From Gnetum montanum (lineage: Eukaryota > Streptophyta > Gnetopsida > Gnetales > Gnetaceae): a DNA stretch of 64,000 nucleotides. The notes beneath the pieces are model-generated. The model saw only the letters and a list, made by a program, of their open reading frames with translations. It was not told where the DNA came from and did no database searches. How positions within the stretch are numbered: position 1 is the stretch's first letter; the number at the start of each line of letters is the position of its first letter. This document shows, one piece after another, positions 22,901 through 33,634 of the stretch. Position numbers and translations under genes: made by a program. Where the stretch lies: positions 355,035 to 419,034 of the forward strand of contig MNCI01004147.1 in assembly GCA_015680685.1 (NCBI GenBank). The letters run 5' to 3'.

Positions 22901-23775
22901 CACAGCTGCTCGAACATTTGTGCTAGATAAGAACACCTCTAAAGCAGTGCAGGTCCAGGCTAAAGCATCCACCTCATCATGTAGGCCCTCCTTGTCAACT
23001 CTAAACCTAGTGTTAATTATGAGCCATTAGCAATCTAACATGAGTAAGTAGCAAAAACACACTACGAGAATCATGAAAGCACTTACCCTCTAGCACAGTA
23101 GATAGTTCCAAGTGAGTTTTGGAACAAGTTGTGCACTTGTAGCATGATGAAAAGGGTGTTGCTTTTATTGTAGCAACCAAACCCCATCATGGGTCATATC
23201 CTAGATAGCTATCGGGTGCTCCTAGGACCTCTGCTCGAATCACTTGCCCCATCAACATTAATAGTGGACTCATCTAAGATGAATCTTAGGATGCCTTGAT
23301 TAGCCCTAGGTAGCAATGTCTCGGTGATGGCACCAGCAGCCTCCATCACCAAGTGTGACCATATGATCACACTAAATTACTGCAGTAGATATTCTAGAAA
23401 CTCACAAGTCCCTAGTCGGACCACACCACCTGATGGCCCACTCGCATATCTGGTGTAGGCATGTTAGGAATAGGTTTGCTCATGCAGCATAGGATGTCCA
23501 CGAGCTCAACTACAATCAAAAAAGGCTTCAACAACACCTTGCAACCTCTAAGTAACAAGGAAAACATAGTATACATACATAGATGCAAATTTTAACATTA
23601 AATTATTAAGATAACTTATAAAGAACTAATAAATTTTAACATTAAATTATTAAATTTTAACATGAACTAATAAAGAAAAAAGAATCCTAATCTTGGCAAT
23701 GCACTCTAAGGCCCCACAAGCATAGGACATCAACCAATCCATTTGACGTGCATGGTACTCACTAGGGTACAACAT
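19922..23775 (-). pseudogene. eight-exon antisense gene carried by element C, function unknown
   Basis: Exons proposed on the minus strand: 23775-23690, 23547-23087, 23006-22735, 22628-21571, 21443-21216, 21120-20989, 20895-20097 and 20005-19922. Introns 2-6 have clear GT donors and AG acceptors (80, 106, 127, 95 and 93 nt) and each keeps the reading phase; the first donor is lost and the last junction needs a frame change. The start is MLYPSEYHARQMDWL. Exon 4 encodes a globular region with FFANLFGLPTDGSM, exon 5 is Glu/Ala-rich, and exon 7 is a Gln/Lys-rich coiled coil. One frameshift lies in exon 4 near 22395 and one or two in exon 7. Most of the many stops fit decayed CAG, CAA or CGA codons. 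I recognise no family. It lies opposite to C's gag-protease, as in Tat-lineage elements with antisense ORFs such as Grande gene23. Confidence 0.6.
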
Positions 23776-25375
23776 GTTTTTATGGGCTTAGTGCTACATT
23801 TTTGCACATTTTGTAGGTTTAGCATCATGCATAGTATACAAAATTTTCACAAAAAAGTTTTCTAACTCTATACTACCTCAGTGGAAAGCGTAGTTTGGAA
23901 ATCACAAAATTTTTCTAACTCTAGACTACCTTAGTGAGAAAGCATAGTTCAAGAAATTGCAAAATTTTTCTAACTCTGGGACCACCCTAACAACGCTCTA
24001 AGATGTGGAAAGCATAGTTTTGAAAAATAGACATTTCGCCAAACACTTGACAACACAGGCATTTTTGCAAACACTTACCAAACTACGCTTTCAACACATG
24101 GAGAGCATAGTCTTCCCATGGCGTCACACCTAATGATCCCCTTTACTCATTAGTGCAATAGGTTGCATCTCCACCATTGCCTCTATTAAAAAAACACAAA
24201 TAATGTGCCCTGACACTGATCGACCTCCTGGCCCCTACGGCTACGCTACATGACGCAACCACCCTTACGACCCTTGTGGCCACTTCACAAGGCACAATGA
24301 TTCCAACGAAACTTGTGATGCACAATGTGTAGGGCCTCTGCTTGCATCAAAAACAAAAAAAAAAGGCTTCAAAGAAAAAACAAAAGGATAGATAAAAAAA
24401 TGCAAGGAAAAACCCTTGTTGCTTCCCTTACTTTCATGGTAGGTTGTCCTTAGTTGTCATTAGAAACTTGACATCACTACGACCACACCTTAAGGTGAAA
24501 AAAATAGTTGCCCCTATCGTTGTGCACCTATCCTAAACAAACTCTGGTGCTAATCACGGCCATAGCTTTGGCAATTGCATCATAGCATGTAGTGGTAGTT
24601 ATGGCCCCTCATGACTATGTCACAGGGTGCAATGACAATCACTGTGGCCACGTTGGAGGTCCATCACAAGGCCTTAAACCTATCGACCTGCAAAATCCAT
24701 GGCTTCCCCCTTGATAGAACCCCCATGCACACCAAAATCCCACAACCTGGCAAAATTCCCTATGCAGCAAAAAAAGAAAAAAACTCTCATGTGTTGCAAA
24801 AATAGATAAAATCCTCCCTACTACCATGGTCGAAATGGCACGTGGCAACCATAGCCATGGCAGGGCATAGGGGACTATGCTTCCAAACCCTTATTAAAGA
24901 TAAGAAAAAATGAATAAAGGGAAGAGCGTAGTTGGTGTACCTAGCTAACGGTAATGACCTCCTCTCCTCCATGTGTGCCTATGGTAGGTGGCACAATGCT
25001 CTTTCCCCCTTAACAACATTCACCAGTCTTGGGTGTAAGCATCCATTCTGGCGCATCATTCTTTCCAACTATGCTCTTCATTGGTAGTAGCGCAACAACA
25101 ATGGCAAGACTATGCTCTAGACATCAAGGTTGAAAGTAAGAAAATTACAACTTATCCATGATGAAAATGTCCCTATATACCCTCCCAGTATCATTTAATG
25201 ACCCACCAACCTAGGACTACGCTCTACATCGAAGGCCCAGTGGAGAGTGTAGTTAGGTGAGAGTGTAGTCAGGTGAGAGTGTAGTCATCCATACTTAACC
25301 TAGAATCACGATTTTTTGCTACCTTATGAACATGCAACTTAAATTGACTCCCTAGGTGTAATCAATCCTCCCTGG
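23776..25375. other. upstream region of the antisense gene with GAGAG-TAGT motifs
   Basis: No supported coding sequence. Copies of GAGAGCATAGT and its inverted form occur around 23880-24120 and 25200-25290, together with aaaatttttctaactct words like those in the LTR U3 of D. This is where a promoter of the antisense gene would lie; I see no certain TATA box. Confidence 0.45.
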
Positions 25376-25450
25376 AATGGCACATCTATGGTCTGCTAAG
25401 ATCTAAAACTAGCATGCATATGACCTATCAAGGCCTAAAACTAGCATAAA
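25376..25450 (+). repeat. array 1 units on the far side of the antisense cassette
   Basis: Three degenerate units (aagatctaaaactagcat, aaggcctaaaactagcat) match the array at 19453-19700. The gene cassette is thus flanked by array units. Confidence 0.5.
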
Positions 25451-25489
25451 CATACTTGCCCCCATAGTAACTTACATGCATACTTAGGC

Positions 25490-25780
25490 AAATGTCATTG
25501 CATTATTTTTTCCATTTGTGCATATTAACTTTATCAAACAGGTGCCACCTGATGTTTTTCTGGTTGGTTTTGCATGAACACAACATAGCTATGCATAAGC
25601 AAATCTTCTCACCTTTGGTCACTAAGGCCTATGACAATGGAGCATCCAAGCTTGCTAATCAAGATGAAAATGAGTTTGTCAATCCAGTGGACCATTCATA
25701 CTTGAGAAGCCGTATTACATCTAACATGCAGCATTGCACATCAACAAAGCAAGGTAAGCAACTCACCTACTATGATGCTA
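25490..25780 (+). other. leader conserved between C and D
   Basis: The words ttccatttgtgcatattaac, catagctatgcat and caacaaagcaaggtaagca align with the reverse complement of D 13340-13490. C has an acceptor-like tcaaacag and donor-like caaggtaagc, so a small spliced exon is possible. The 108-codon open frame across it has no recognisable domain. Confidence 0.45.
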
Positions 25781-26160
25781 AACTAGTAAGGCATCCATCC
25801 ACTATGATGTTAAACTAGCAAAGCATTTTTTTTCTACGATGTTAAATTGGCACAAAGACAACATATTTGCTATGACATTAAATTGGCATAGCAATTCATC
25901 TGCCATGACACTAAACTAGAATAGCTCATCCTTGGGTCATGACGTTAAACTAGTACATCAATCTGCTATGACTATAAACAAGCACAGCTCTCTTGCCACG
26001 ACATTAAATTGGTAAATCATCCATCCGCTATGATGTTAAACTAGCACAACTTATCCACTATGATGCTAAATTGGCACAACATCTATCTGTTACGATGTTA
26101 AACTAGCACACAACAGTCTGCTAGGACTATATACTAGCATAACATGGTTTGCGAAGATCC
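25780..26160 (+). repeat. array 2: degenerate TTAAACTRGCA repeats in C
   Basis: About twelve units of roughly 30 bp, each with a form of TATGATGTTAAACTAGCA. Units vary by substitutions and small indels. Same array as D 13035-13340. Unit variation and lack of constant repeats rule out a CRISPR array. Confidence 0.7.
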
Positions 26161-27348
26161 TAAACCGGGTTTGCAATCAGCCACTAATAATTCCTTCCAT
26201 CCTTCTGCAAGTGAGTGAGTGAGCACCATCCTTGCCCCCCTTCTAGACCATGTGCACGAGCAAGTGGCATGCCTAGAATGGAGGACTTGCAATAGCATAG
26301 CCTTCGGAGCACTCATAGCATCTTGGCCCCTGCCATTTTTATTAGCTTTTGAGCACTTGCAACAGGCATGGGCTTTGAAGCACTTGTAGCATCTTTGCCC
26401 CCTACATTTTATTTGCATTTTTTCTTATGTGGTTTTCTTATCTTCTTAGAGTTATTTTTGTAGGACAAAGCCCAGGGCTATGCATGATTGTACTAACTGA
26501 GCCTCTTAAGAGTGCACATCCCCCCTATCCTATTATAGCCTACCCACATCCACTCCCACATTCCAATACCCTCTCATTTCTTGCATGGCCAAACCCTCTT
26601 GGATGCTCATGTGTTGTGATTGCATGGCACCCTCTTCACACATCCCATCAAACACTAAGCTTCCCAAGGCAAACATAACATAAGTCATCCCATGGGAAGC
26701 CTTTGTCAGTCCATCAAAGCCCAGGTGGATGTAACATAAGTCATTTGAGGGAGGAAACACTTGTTGTATAGACACCATGTAGTTTTTTCAATGATGAAGC
26801 AAAGCCCATCTAGTGATATGCAACTCACTTAATAGAAAGCATTTCACTTCACAGCAAGCATTTAACAAAGTGCAGAGCCCAAAGAAGGTTCACCTCACAA
26901 CAAAAAAGTAAAAAAGCAAAAAAATAATAATAAAGAGAAAAGGGGGAAAAGCACGTCCCCAAGCAACCCTATAGCAAAGCAATTTCACAACTAGCTCAAC
27001 CTTGAATCTACACCTTGACTCTCTCATAAGCACTCCAAAACGATATCAACATTTTCAAGGGTAAGCCACTCTAGTGTCATGGACACCATCAGCTATGAGA
27101 TCCTTGTGTTACAATATCCCCACTTGCATCCTACCTTCCCCTTTTTATCCTCAGCAAATCACCTACGCCTCTCTCGCTTTTCACTTACCATCTAGCATAC
27201 CACTATCCATAGCACTCTTGAGCATGGTGCAATGACATTTGATCTCACACTGAAGAGTGATGTTGGTGCCAAGTCTACTGTAGTGTTTTGTTGTTCTTTG
27301 TTGATGTCTCTTAGGCCACTCTTCTAGATGTTAACAAAGAGGGGCCAA
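26161..27348 (+). other. 3' untranslated region and polypurine tract of element C
   Basis: No coding signal. Parts correspond to D 11922-13030. It ends in ACAAAGAGGGGCCAA (27334-27348), the polypurine tract, directly before the TGAAACACC start of the 3' LTR. Confidence 0.6.
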
Positions 27349-27730
27349 TGAAACACCACCAAATTTGGACTATAGCGTCTTGACTGCAAATTTGTCTAAG
27401 TGTCAGCACGAGGCCACTTTTTACAAATTTTTCTAAGTGTTGGAACTACGATCTCCACTACCCTAGAGCTTAGTTAGCCTCTAGTAGAGAACATAGTCAA
27501 CACAAAGGCCAATTTTGGAATTTTTTCTAAGTGTCATTGTGAAGCTAGAAGCTGCAAATTTTTCTAGGTGCTAAGACTACACTCTCTACTATCCCAGAGC
27601 ATAATCAGCCTCCAGTGGAGAGTGTAGTTAGCATGAAGGCCCATTTTTTACAAGTTTTTCTAAGTGTTGAGACTATGCTTTTCCCCAGCCTAGAGCGTAG
27701 TCAACTAGAAGCATAGTCACAGTGAACAAC
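27349..27730 (+). repeat. truncated 3' LTR of element C (U3 only)
   Basis: It starts TGAAACACCACCAAATTTGG, matching the reverse complement of D's LTR ends. It carries three or four GAGAG-TAGT units with ttttctaagtgt spacers. Similarity stops near 27730-27780 and gag-like sequence of element E begins, so about 1.2 kb of this LTR is gone. Confidence 0.7.
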
Positions 27731-27780
27731 TAGGAGCTAATAGCATGCACTCATTGCAAAAGATAATGATATGATATGTA

Positions 27781-28870
27781 GAATTAAGTTCTCCACTATA
27801 CTTGGTGAAATTGGGCAAAGAAACACCATTAGGAATAGGAACTTGTGCTGATGGGGTCAAGGAACTGATGAGGTCCATGAGAAGATGAGTGATGGAGATT
27901 GTAGGGCTTCTCCCATAAAATGTTGTGGCCTTTCTGGTTCAATCTTTGTTGGCTTACAATCATGATGACATGTCTTGAAGTAGCAACATGAGTTTAGGAG
28001 GCACTTTGGGAATGTTAGGCACAACAAGATTACCCACGAGGGGATTCATAGCATGTAACATAGGTTGAGGAGGTGCAATAGTGGGTAAGGAAACTAGTTG
28101 AAACAAGTTTAATAGGGAATTGGGATTTTGGACTTATGTTTGATGTAGTGGATTTATGGTTATGTTAGGAAATAGGCTATACAATGGTGGCAGGGTAACT
28201 GTAGGGGAAGTAATGGTAGTTGGCACAAGTAGGATAGGTGCTACATGGTAGATAGGTTAAGTAGCAACTTAGCATACAAGATTAGTGGTATTGATGAAGT
28301 GGATGTGGTAAGGAGTTGGGCTTAATGGTAAGTGACATGTTAGTCAAGCACCTTTGTTGCCATCAAGACATATGAATTTTCTTCATCATCATCATTGTGG
28401 ATGTTGATACCACCTCCACCTTTACTTTGCTAATCATGAAATTGGTAGCTTTTATTGAAGTTAATGTTGGGATGACTAATAGTATAATCCATTGCTACCT
28501 CATTTTGCTTAATTTAGGTGATGATGAGCACTTTGATTTCATCCCTAATGAGTAGGTACTCTACATGAGTTATCTTCTCATAATTATCTAGCTTCACTAA
28601 ATGATTAATGTTTGGTAGAAATGGGTCTAAATTGTGAAGACTCTCAAACTTAGCCATCCTTGGCAACTCTACCTCAAACAACCTAATTTTAAGCTCCCAT
28701 TTGGCACATGCAATGTTATAGTCATGGATGGTCATGGATACCATAAGTGCCTAAGCTTCTCTCATCTCCATCAACCTACAGCCCTAAAAGCTTTGGGATG
28801 AGTTGAATCCTTGGCCAAATATGGTATCAAAATAGTGTCTTCTACACATACTTGGAAACAAAGATCAAAT
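27781..28870 (-). pseudogene. element E gag remnant
   Basis: On the minus strand the block VPIPNGVSLPNFTKYSGEL (near 27830) parallels D's LPTGISLPQLTKYNGEV, and an upstream block HDYNIACAKWELKIRL (near 28710) parallels D's HEQYNFVCAKIQARL. E is therefore a distant family 2 relative. Its protease side is cut off by the junction with C's LTR. Frames are short and broken. Confidence 0.5.
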
Positions 28871-28995
28871 GCAAATGATAAAAGAAGAATGTATAACAAA
28901 AGTGAAAGGGTTGAAAATGTGTAAGTACAAAATAAGATGCTATAAAGAACCTATGGGCTTCTAGGAAAAAGATTTGTGACACTGGAAAACCTATT

Positions 28996-29013
28996 AGCCC
29001 TACTTCTAGTGTC
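28996..29013 (-). promoter_or_regulatory. decayed primer-binding site of element E
   Basis: The minus strand reads TGACACTAGAAGTAGGGC, a decayed form of TGGTGCTAGAAGGAGGGC seen in C and D, placed upstream of E gag as expected. Confidence 0.5.
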
Positions 29014-30440
29014 AAAAATATTTTCGTAAAATTGTTTTCTTACAAACTTACAAGAACACCTCCATGAATCAGACTTTTAAATATCTAATTTATGTTCATA
29101 AACATTCTTTGAAATGATATAACCCTTAATTAATTGATGATTGTAAAATGAAGGTGTACACTCCTTTAATTAAATATGAACTTAATCTACTATTCATGAT
29201 CTAGAAACAATAAGGGATGTTAATAAACTATGATAACCCTATGCATGTAACATGATTTACAATAGCATAAAAGATGATACTAAACACATAGAAGAAACAA
29301 TAAAGGAATAAGGGTTTAAGGTTTTCCCTACCCAAAAAATAAATAAAGAACACATTATTCTTGATAATAATAAATTATACTTCATGTGGATGGAAAAATG
29401 ATAGTTCATGATACAATGTAGTAGATGGGAATTGCGGTGTTTAAACAAATCAATGATTTTCCTTTTATTTAGAGCTTAAAATAAGGCTAAAACAACAAAT
29501 TTTTTTGTCTTACAGGTTGTAGTAGGGAAGAGCAACTTACTATTAATGGTAGATGTTGTTTTTGAGCTAAAAAACTATTGTTTTTGGAGGTTGTCTTGAA
29601 GGTGACATTAATGTTGGATGACACTAATGCTACCCTTGGTGACGCTAACATTGGTCTTGGTGACGTTAACGCTAGGCAAGTGATGCTAACATTGGCATTT
29701 TCATGTTCACATGAGGTGTATTCATGTGGGAGCTGAAGGTGGCCAAGGAGCATGTGGTAGCACACGTGCTCTAAGAAAATATTGAAACTTAAAAAAGTGC
29801 TTTAGAATCATGAAAAATTAGCTTCTAATTGATGTTTGAACTTGGTATTTATAGGCCTAGGGTTTTCCAAAATTTACAAAATCCCAAATTGACAACTCAA
29901 AGTTCATGAGGTCCCAAAATTCATGAGGCCTAGAACAACATGGATGATACATATATTGCAGGGGAAGCTAGGTGACATTGAACATGTGTTAGCATCACTC
30001 ACCTTCTGATGTTTCAAACTTCTCGTCTAAGGCTTTGGGAATTATTATCGACACCTCAACAGATATTGATCATCTATGGAAGCATGTGGGATGGACACTA
30101 GAGATCACATGAAGTTGAAGTGTCATTGGGAATTAAGTTCAAGTGATTTGACTTAGAGGTGACCCTAACACCAGCATCATTATTTCGAGGCTTCCAAAAT
30201 CACCAAAACTAATGTTCATTATTTAAGGGATGATGTAGACTAGTCATTGAAGACTTAATGAAGTTAAAATTATGATCGAAAGACATGTTTTTAGGGATAG
30301 ACATGAAGGTGATGTTGGCAGGTGACACTAATAGTGCATCATCTAGCATCTTCACCTAGGTAAAACATGTTGTTTCAACCCTCCAAAAGTTACCGAAAGT
30401 TCTAAAACTAATGTTTATTATTAGGGCATGATCAATGTTA
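29014..30440 (-). repeat. probable 5' LTR of element E
   Basis: It lies next to the E primer site. The segment ggtatttataggcctagggttttccaaaatt (TATA box near 29848) parallels the TATA region of D's LTRs. Repeated GTGACGCTAACATTGG-type words (29615-29700, 30120-30340) take the place of D's GAGAG-TAGTC repeats. The outer end is not clear. Confidence 0.4.
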
Positions 30441-30460
30441 ACTTCTAGGAGCCTACCAGA

Positions 30461-30850
30461 TTTTTTTTGATGGGATTTCTATTAATCAAAGATATTTAAT
30501 AATGTTGAACTAGCACTTATCTTAATCACTAAAGTGTCAAAAAAGTGGGTACAATGCTTGGAACTTGTGCTCCAATTTGCTACTAAGCTCCCTTGTGGTA
30601 ACAACAATCCCTATCCTAGTTGGAGAAGTGACAATGCAATTTCAAGCATGGCTTTGCTAGTAACAATCTGGCCAAGCACCATTGCACCATGAAATTTTCC
30701 ATTCCTTATTGCTAAACAAGGCTTCATCAACTCATCAATGGCCCAACCTTTAACTACAATGAGGAACTTCTTAATTCTAAATGGCTCTTGTAGTTGAATA
30801 ACCAATGAGTTGCTTGCAAACAATGATTTGACCTATACTAGCTCATATTA
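30461..30850 (-). pseudogene. possible 5'-truncated LINE tail or unknown coding fragment
   Basis: On the minus strand the sequence ends tctttgattaatagaaatcccatcaaaaaaaa, the form of a LINE 3' end with short poly-A. Upstream a frame of about 70 codons includes KFHGAMVLGQIVTSKAMLEI. I do not recognise its domain. No target duplication was found. Confidence 0.3.
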
Positions 30851-30984
30851 TATTAGATCAACGCCTTTTCATCTAGTGTAACTTTTTAAAGGATTTAGCT
30901 ATTTCTTAGGTAGTCTAGGTAATGGTGGGACCCTTTTCTAAAATTTTTCAACTATTTATATTAGCTCAATGGTAATGTTACTCT

Positions 30985-31195
30985 TTGGGTTTTTTATTAT
31001 GATTTTTATTGTTTGCATTTTTTTCTTTAGCCTATTAGGCTTCTTTGGTTCTAATTTTGTATTCTTTTTTAAATTTTTTATTATGATTTTATTTGTATTT
31101 TTTTTGTGAGGCTTCTTGAATGACTTCTTTGACTCTGATTTTGTAAGTTTCTTGTTTTGGTTTTTTATTATGATTTTGTTTGCATTTTTCCCTTA
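30985..31195. repeat. AT-rich tandem repeat, about 85-bp period
   Basis: Three copies of ttttttattatgatttt-ttgtttgcattttt, near 30993, 31072 and 31160, are separated by gcttcttt/gactctgattttgta words. Confidence 0.55.
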
Positions 31196-32276
31196 TACTT
31201 CTTTAATAAGTGATTATCTTGTAATTTAACAAGCAATAGGCATAAAGCTAGACAACAAGAAGGACTTCATGCAAGATTAGTTTTGACTAAAGTCAAGAAG
31301 ATGGAAGGGGATTTAGACGGCTTTTTGGACTAATGGTTTGGGTCACATGTGAAAACTCTTGCGTCAAAACCTACACAAAGCCCTCTTGGCTACCTGCTCA
31401 CTACCTACCTTGAGCCCTCCTCTTAAGCTTACCCGCACACCTCTACCAATCTATTCTTAAGCAAACCATTCTCCCATCCCACATGAATTACAACATCGCA
31501 CCTACCAATTTTTTGCAAGTTAATGTTGGTTTTAAGGCAAATTTGGATTTTTTATGATACTTGCAAACATTTTTACTCCTACTATCCTGCTAAGACACCT
31601 TCACTAGCCTTACCTTTCTCAATGACCAACAATGTGTACCCTATTGGCTATAATACTATACTAATTATTGTAGGTATATGATCTACACTTACCCTCCTTT
31701 AGGTTAATAATGTGCATAATTTCAAGGCTTTCAACTAGTTTGTTCTATGGAAGATGATCATTGCTCAATGTTGTTGGCTCTCTCAATTGCTCCATGACTC
31801 AATCTTTACAAGTTTTTTAATAATTTTTTGACTTTTGTTCTTTTTGTAATTCTTAATCTTGCTTCCCACATAACAATAACTTTTGTAAAGATTGTATTTA
31901 TTTAATTTCAATTTTGCTTTTGCCATTCCACTTGCACTATTTGAGTGAACCTAAAGGTGATTTTAGGTCATGTAATTTTTAATGGATTTTGAGTTTCCTT
32001 GGAAAAAACACTTTGAAAGTGAGATATTAGACCTTTTATCAACTACATTGAACAACCAAAACTATTGTCCATATATTATCATATAAGCAATTCTTCTCCT
32101 TTCCGTCAATCAAATTCAGATGTGATGTGTGGGCCTTCTCACCACGCCTCATCACTAACACATGGGACCCAGGTACTAATAATGGTCAATGCCATGACAG
32201 GCTGTAAGGCTTTGTCCACGTACAGGAATGCAGTCGAGATCAATTAAAAAAAGTGCTCAATTTTGTTCTTTTCCCC
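31196..32276. other. no recognisable gene
   Basis: AT-rich sequence with short frames only. The 60-codon frame at 32065-32247 has no domain or supporting context. Confidence 0.45.
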
Positions 32277-32370
32277 TTTTACAAGCAACATGTAGAACGA
32301 TGCAAGAGGTTTTGTCTTGTTCCTTTTACGAGTAACATTTAGAATCATGGCAGAGGTTGGTTTTCGGGGT
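32277..32370. repeat. two copies of a 48-bp repeat
   Basis: ttttacaagcaacatgtag... at 32277 and ttttacgagtaacatttag... at 32325, each followed by a-tgca/ggcagaggtt. A third diverged copy starts near 32565 (gaggagtatcgtttagaataatggc). Confidence 0.5.
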
Positions 32371-32646
32371 CGGTACTGAATTTTGATGTTTTTGTCCTTT
32401 TACGACTTCGGAGCAAGGCTGGAATTTCGTCAGCCTAGAGGTATACCGCAAAGCAGCGATACTCTGCCAATGTCAATAAAATCAAGCGTATACGATTTTA
32501 TGTTAAAATAAAGCATAAAGCACAATTTGGCTGGCTGACTGTGTATTTCCAATCCTTCTTTGGAGGAGTATCGTTTAGAATAATGGCAAAAGCTTAGTTT
32601 TTGATATCATAACCTTGGTTTTTGATGTCATAAAGATAGGCATCTA

Positions 32647-33634
32647 TTGATGCATAAATTTTGGATGCACCAACACCAAGGAAAAACTCATTTGAGGAAA
32701 CTATTGTCTAATGCACCTTTTGTATAGGTGCGTAAACTAAATAATTTTAGCTAGAGAGCTATGTGACGTTTTAAAAAGTAAACCAAACTTAAAAATCGAG
32801 AATTTAAATTGAATGATTATCTTGAATACAATAAGTAACTAAAAGAAATAAATTTTCCTTAGTTGTGTTGAAGTCGTTGAGAGAAGAGGAAAACTACAAC
32901 TGCCACCTAAAGCACTGATGTCGTCGAGAGGAAAGCTACAACAACCACCTAGAAAGAGAGAAAGATGTCACTACTATCTGCTCTACACTACCACATGCTT
33001 TTATTGTGCCACATGGTAGAGAGAGAGGGAGCACATCTACACATTGTCTGCGTGCTTACACTACTGGGAAAGAAGAGAACCCCATTGCTGCAAGAGAGAG
33101 GAGGCTGTAGGTGTAGGTGTTGTTCCTTTCGCACACGTGCATTAGCAACTAACCGCCACCGGCTACTTGCTAGTTCACTGCCATGAGAGGGGAGGGAGAG
33201 ACAGATGGCACGACTGTGCATGCCACGCTCATGCTCTCCTATGCCCACCGTTGCTTGCCACGTGCTGTGTGCCACCTATGGATCACTATTGTGCATTGGC
33301 AAAGAAAGAGAATTTGTTGTGCCACCACGTGTTGCCCGCCACCTACCAATTGTTGTTTGTTGTTGCCGTGCCAAAGAAAAAGAGACTCCCAACTATGAAA
33401 TCAGGGTTCCGCTTCAAGACTTTTGTCAATTTAAATTCCCTAGGGTTCGGCTTCAAGACTTTTGTCAATTTAAATTCTCCAACTTTCAATTTAATTTGCT
33501 TTAGTTTTTGAACATTACATAGTCCTCTACAGACTATTTTTGGTTTCCGTACCCATATAGAAGATGCCCTAGGCAATAGCCTCCTTAAAGGAGTTTTTCG
33601 CCAAGTGTTGGTGTGACCAAAATTTATGCATCAA
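32647..33634. mobile_element. 988-bp DNA transposon-like element with long terminal inverted repeats
   Basis: The left end TTGATGCATAAATTTTGG is the inverse of the right end CCAAAATTTATGCATCAA. Similarity continues inward for about 60-75 bp (caccaacac, ggaaaaactc, gaggaaactattg). The interior is less AT-rich than the flanks and has no transposase, so the element is non-autonomous. I could not fix a target duplication or superfamily. Frames inside 32965-33511 lack domains. Confidence 0.6.
33405..33481. repeat. tandem duplication of about 38 bp
   Basis: Two adjacent near-identical copies of gggttcxgcttcaagacttttgtcaatttaaattc lie inside the inverted-repeat element. Confidence 0.85.

Noticed and set aside
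25780-26160. Regular repeats suggesting a CRISPR-like array
   Set aside because: Units are degenerate with varying spacing, repeat cores differ, the DNA is plant and the array is shared by two retrotransposons.
33167-33511. 114-codon frame inside the inverted-repeat element as a transposase
   Set aside because: There is no DDE/D or zinc-finger pattern and it includes the tandem duplication; the element looks non-autonomous.
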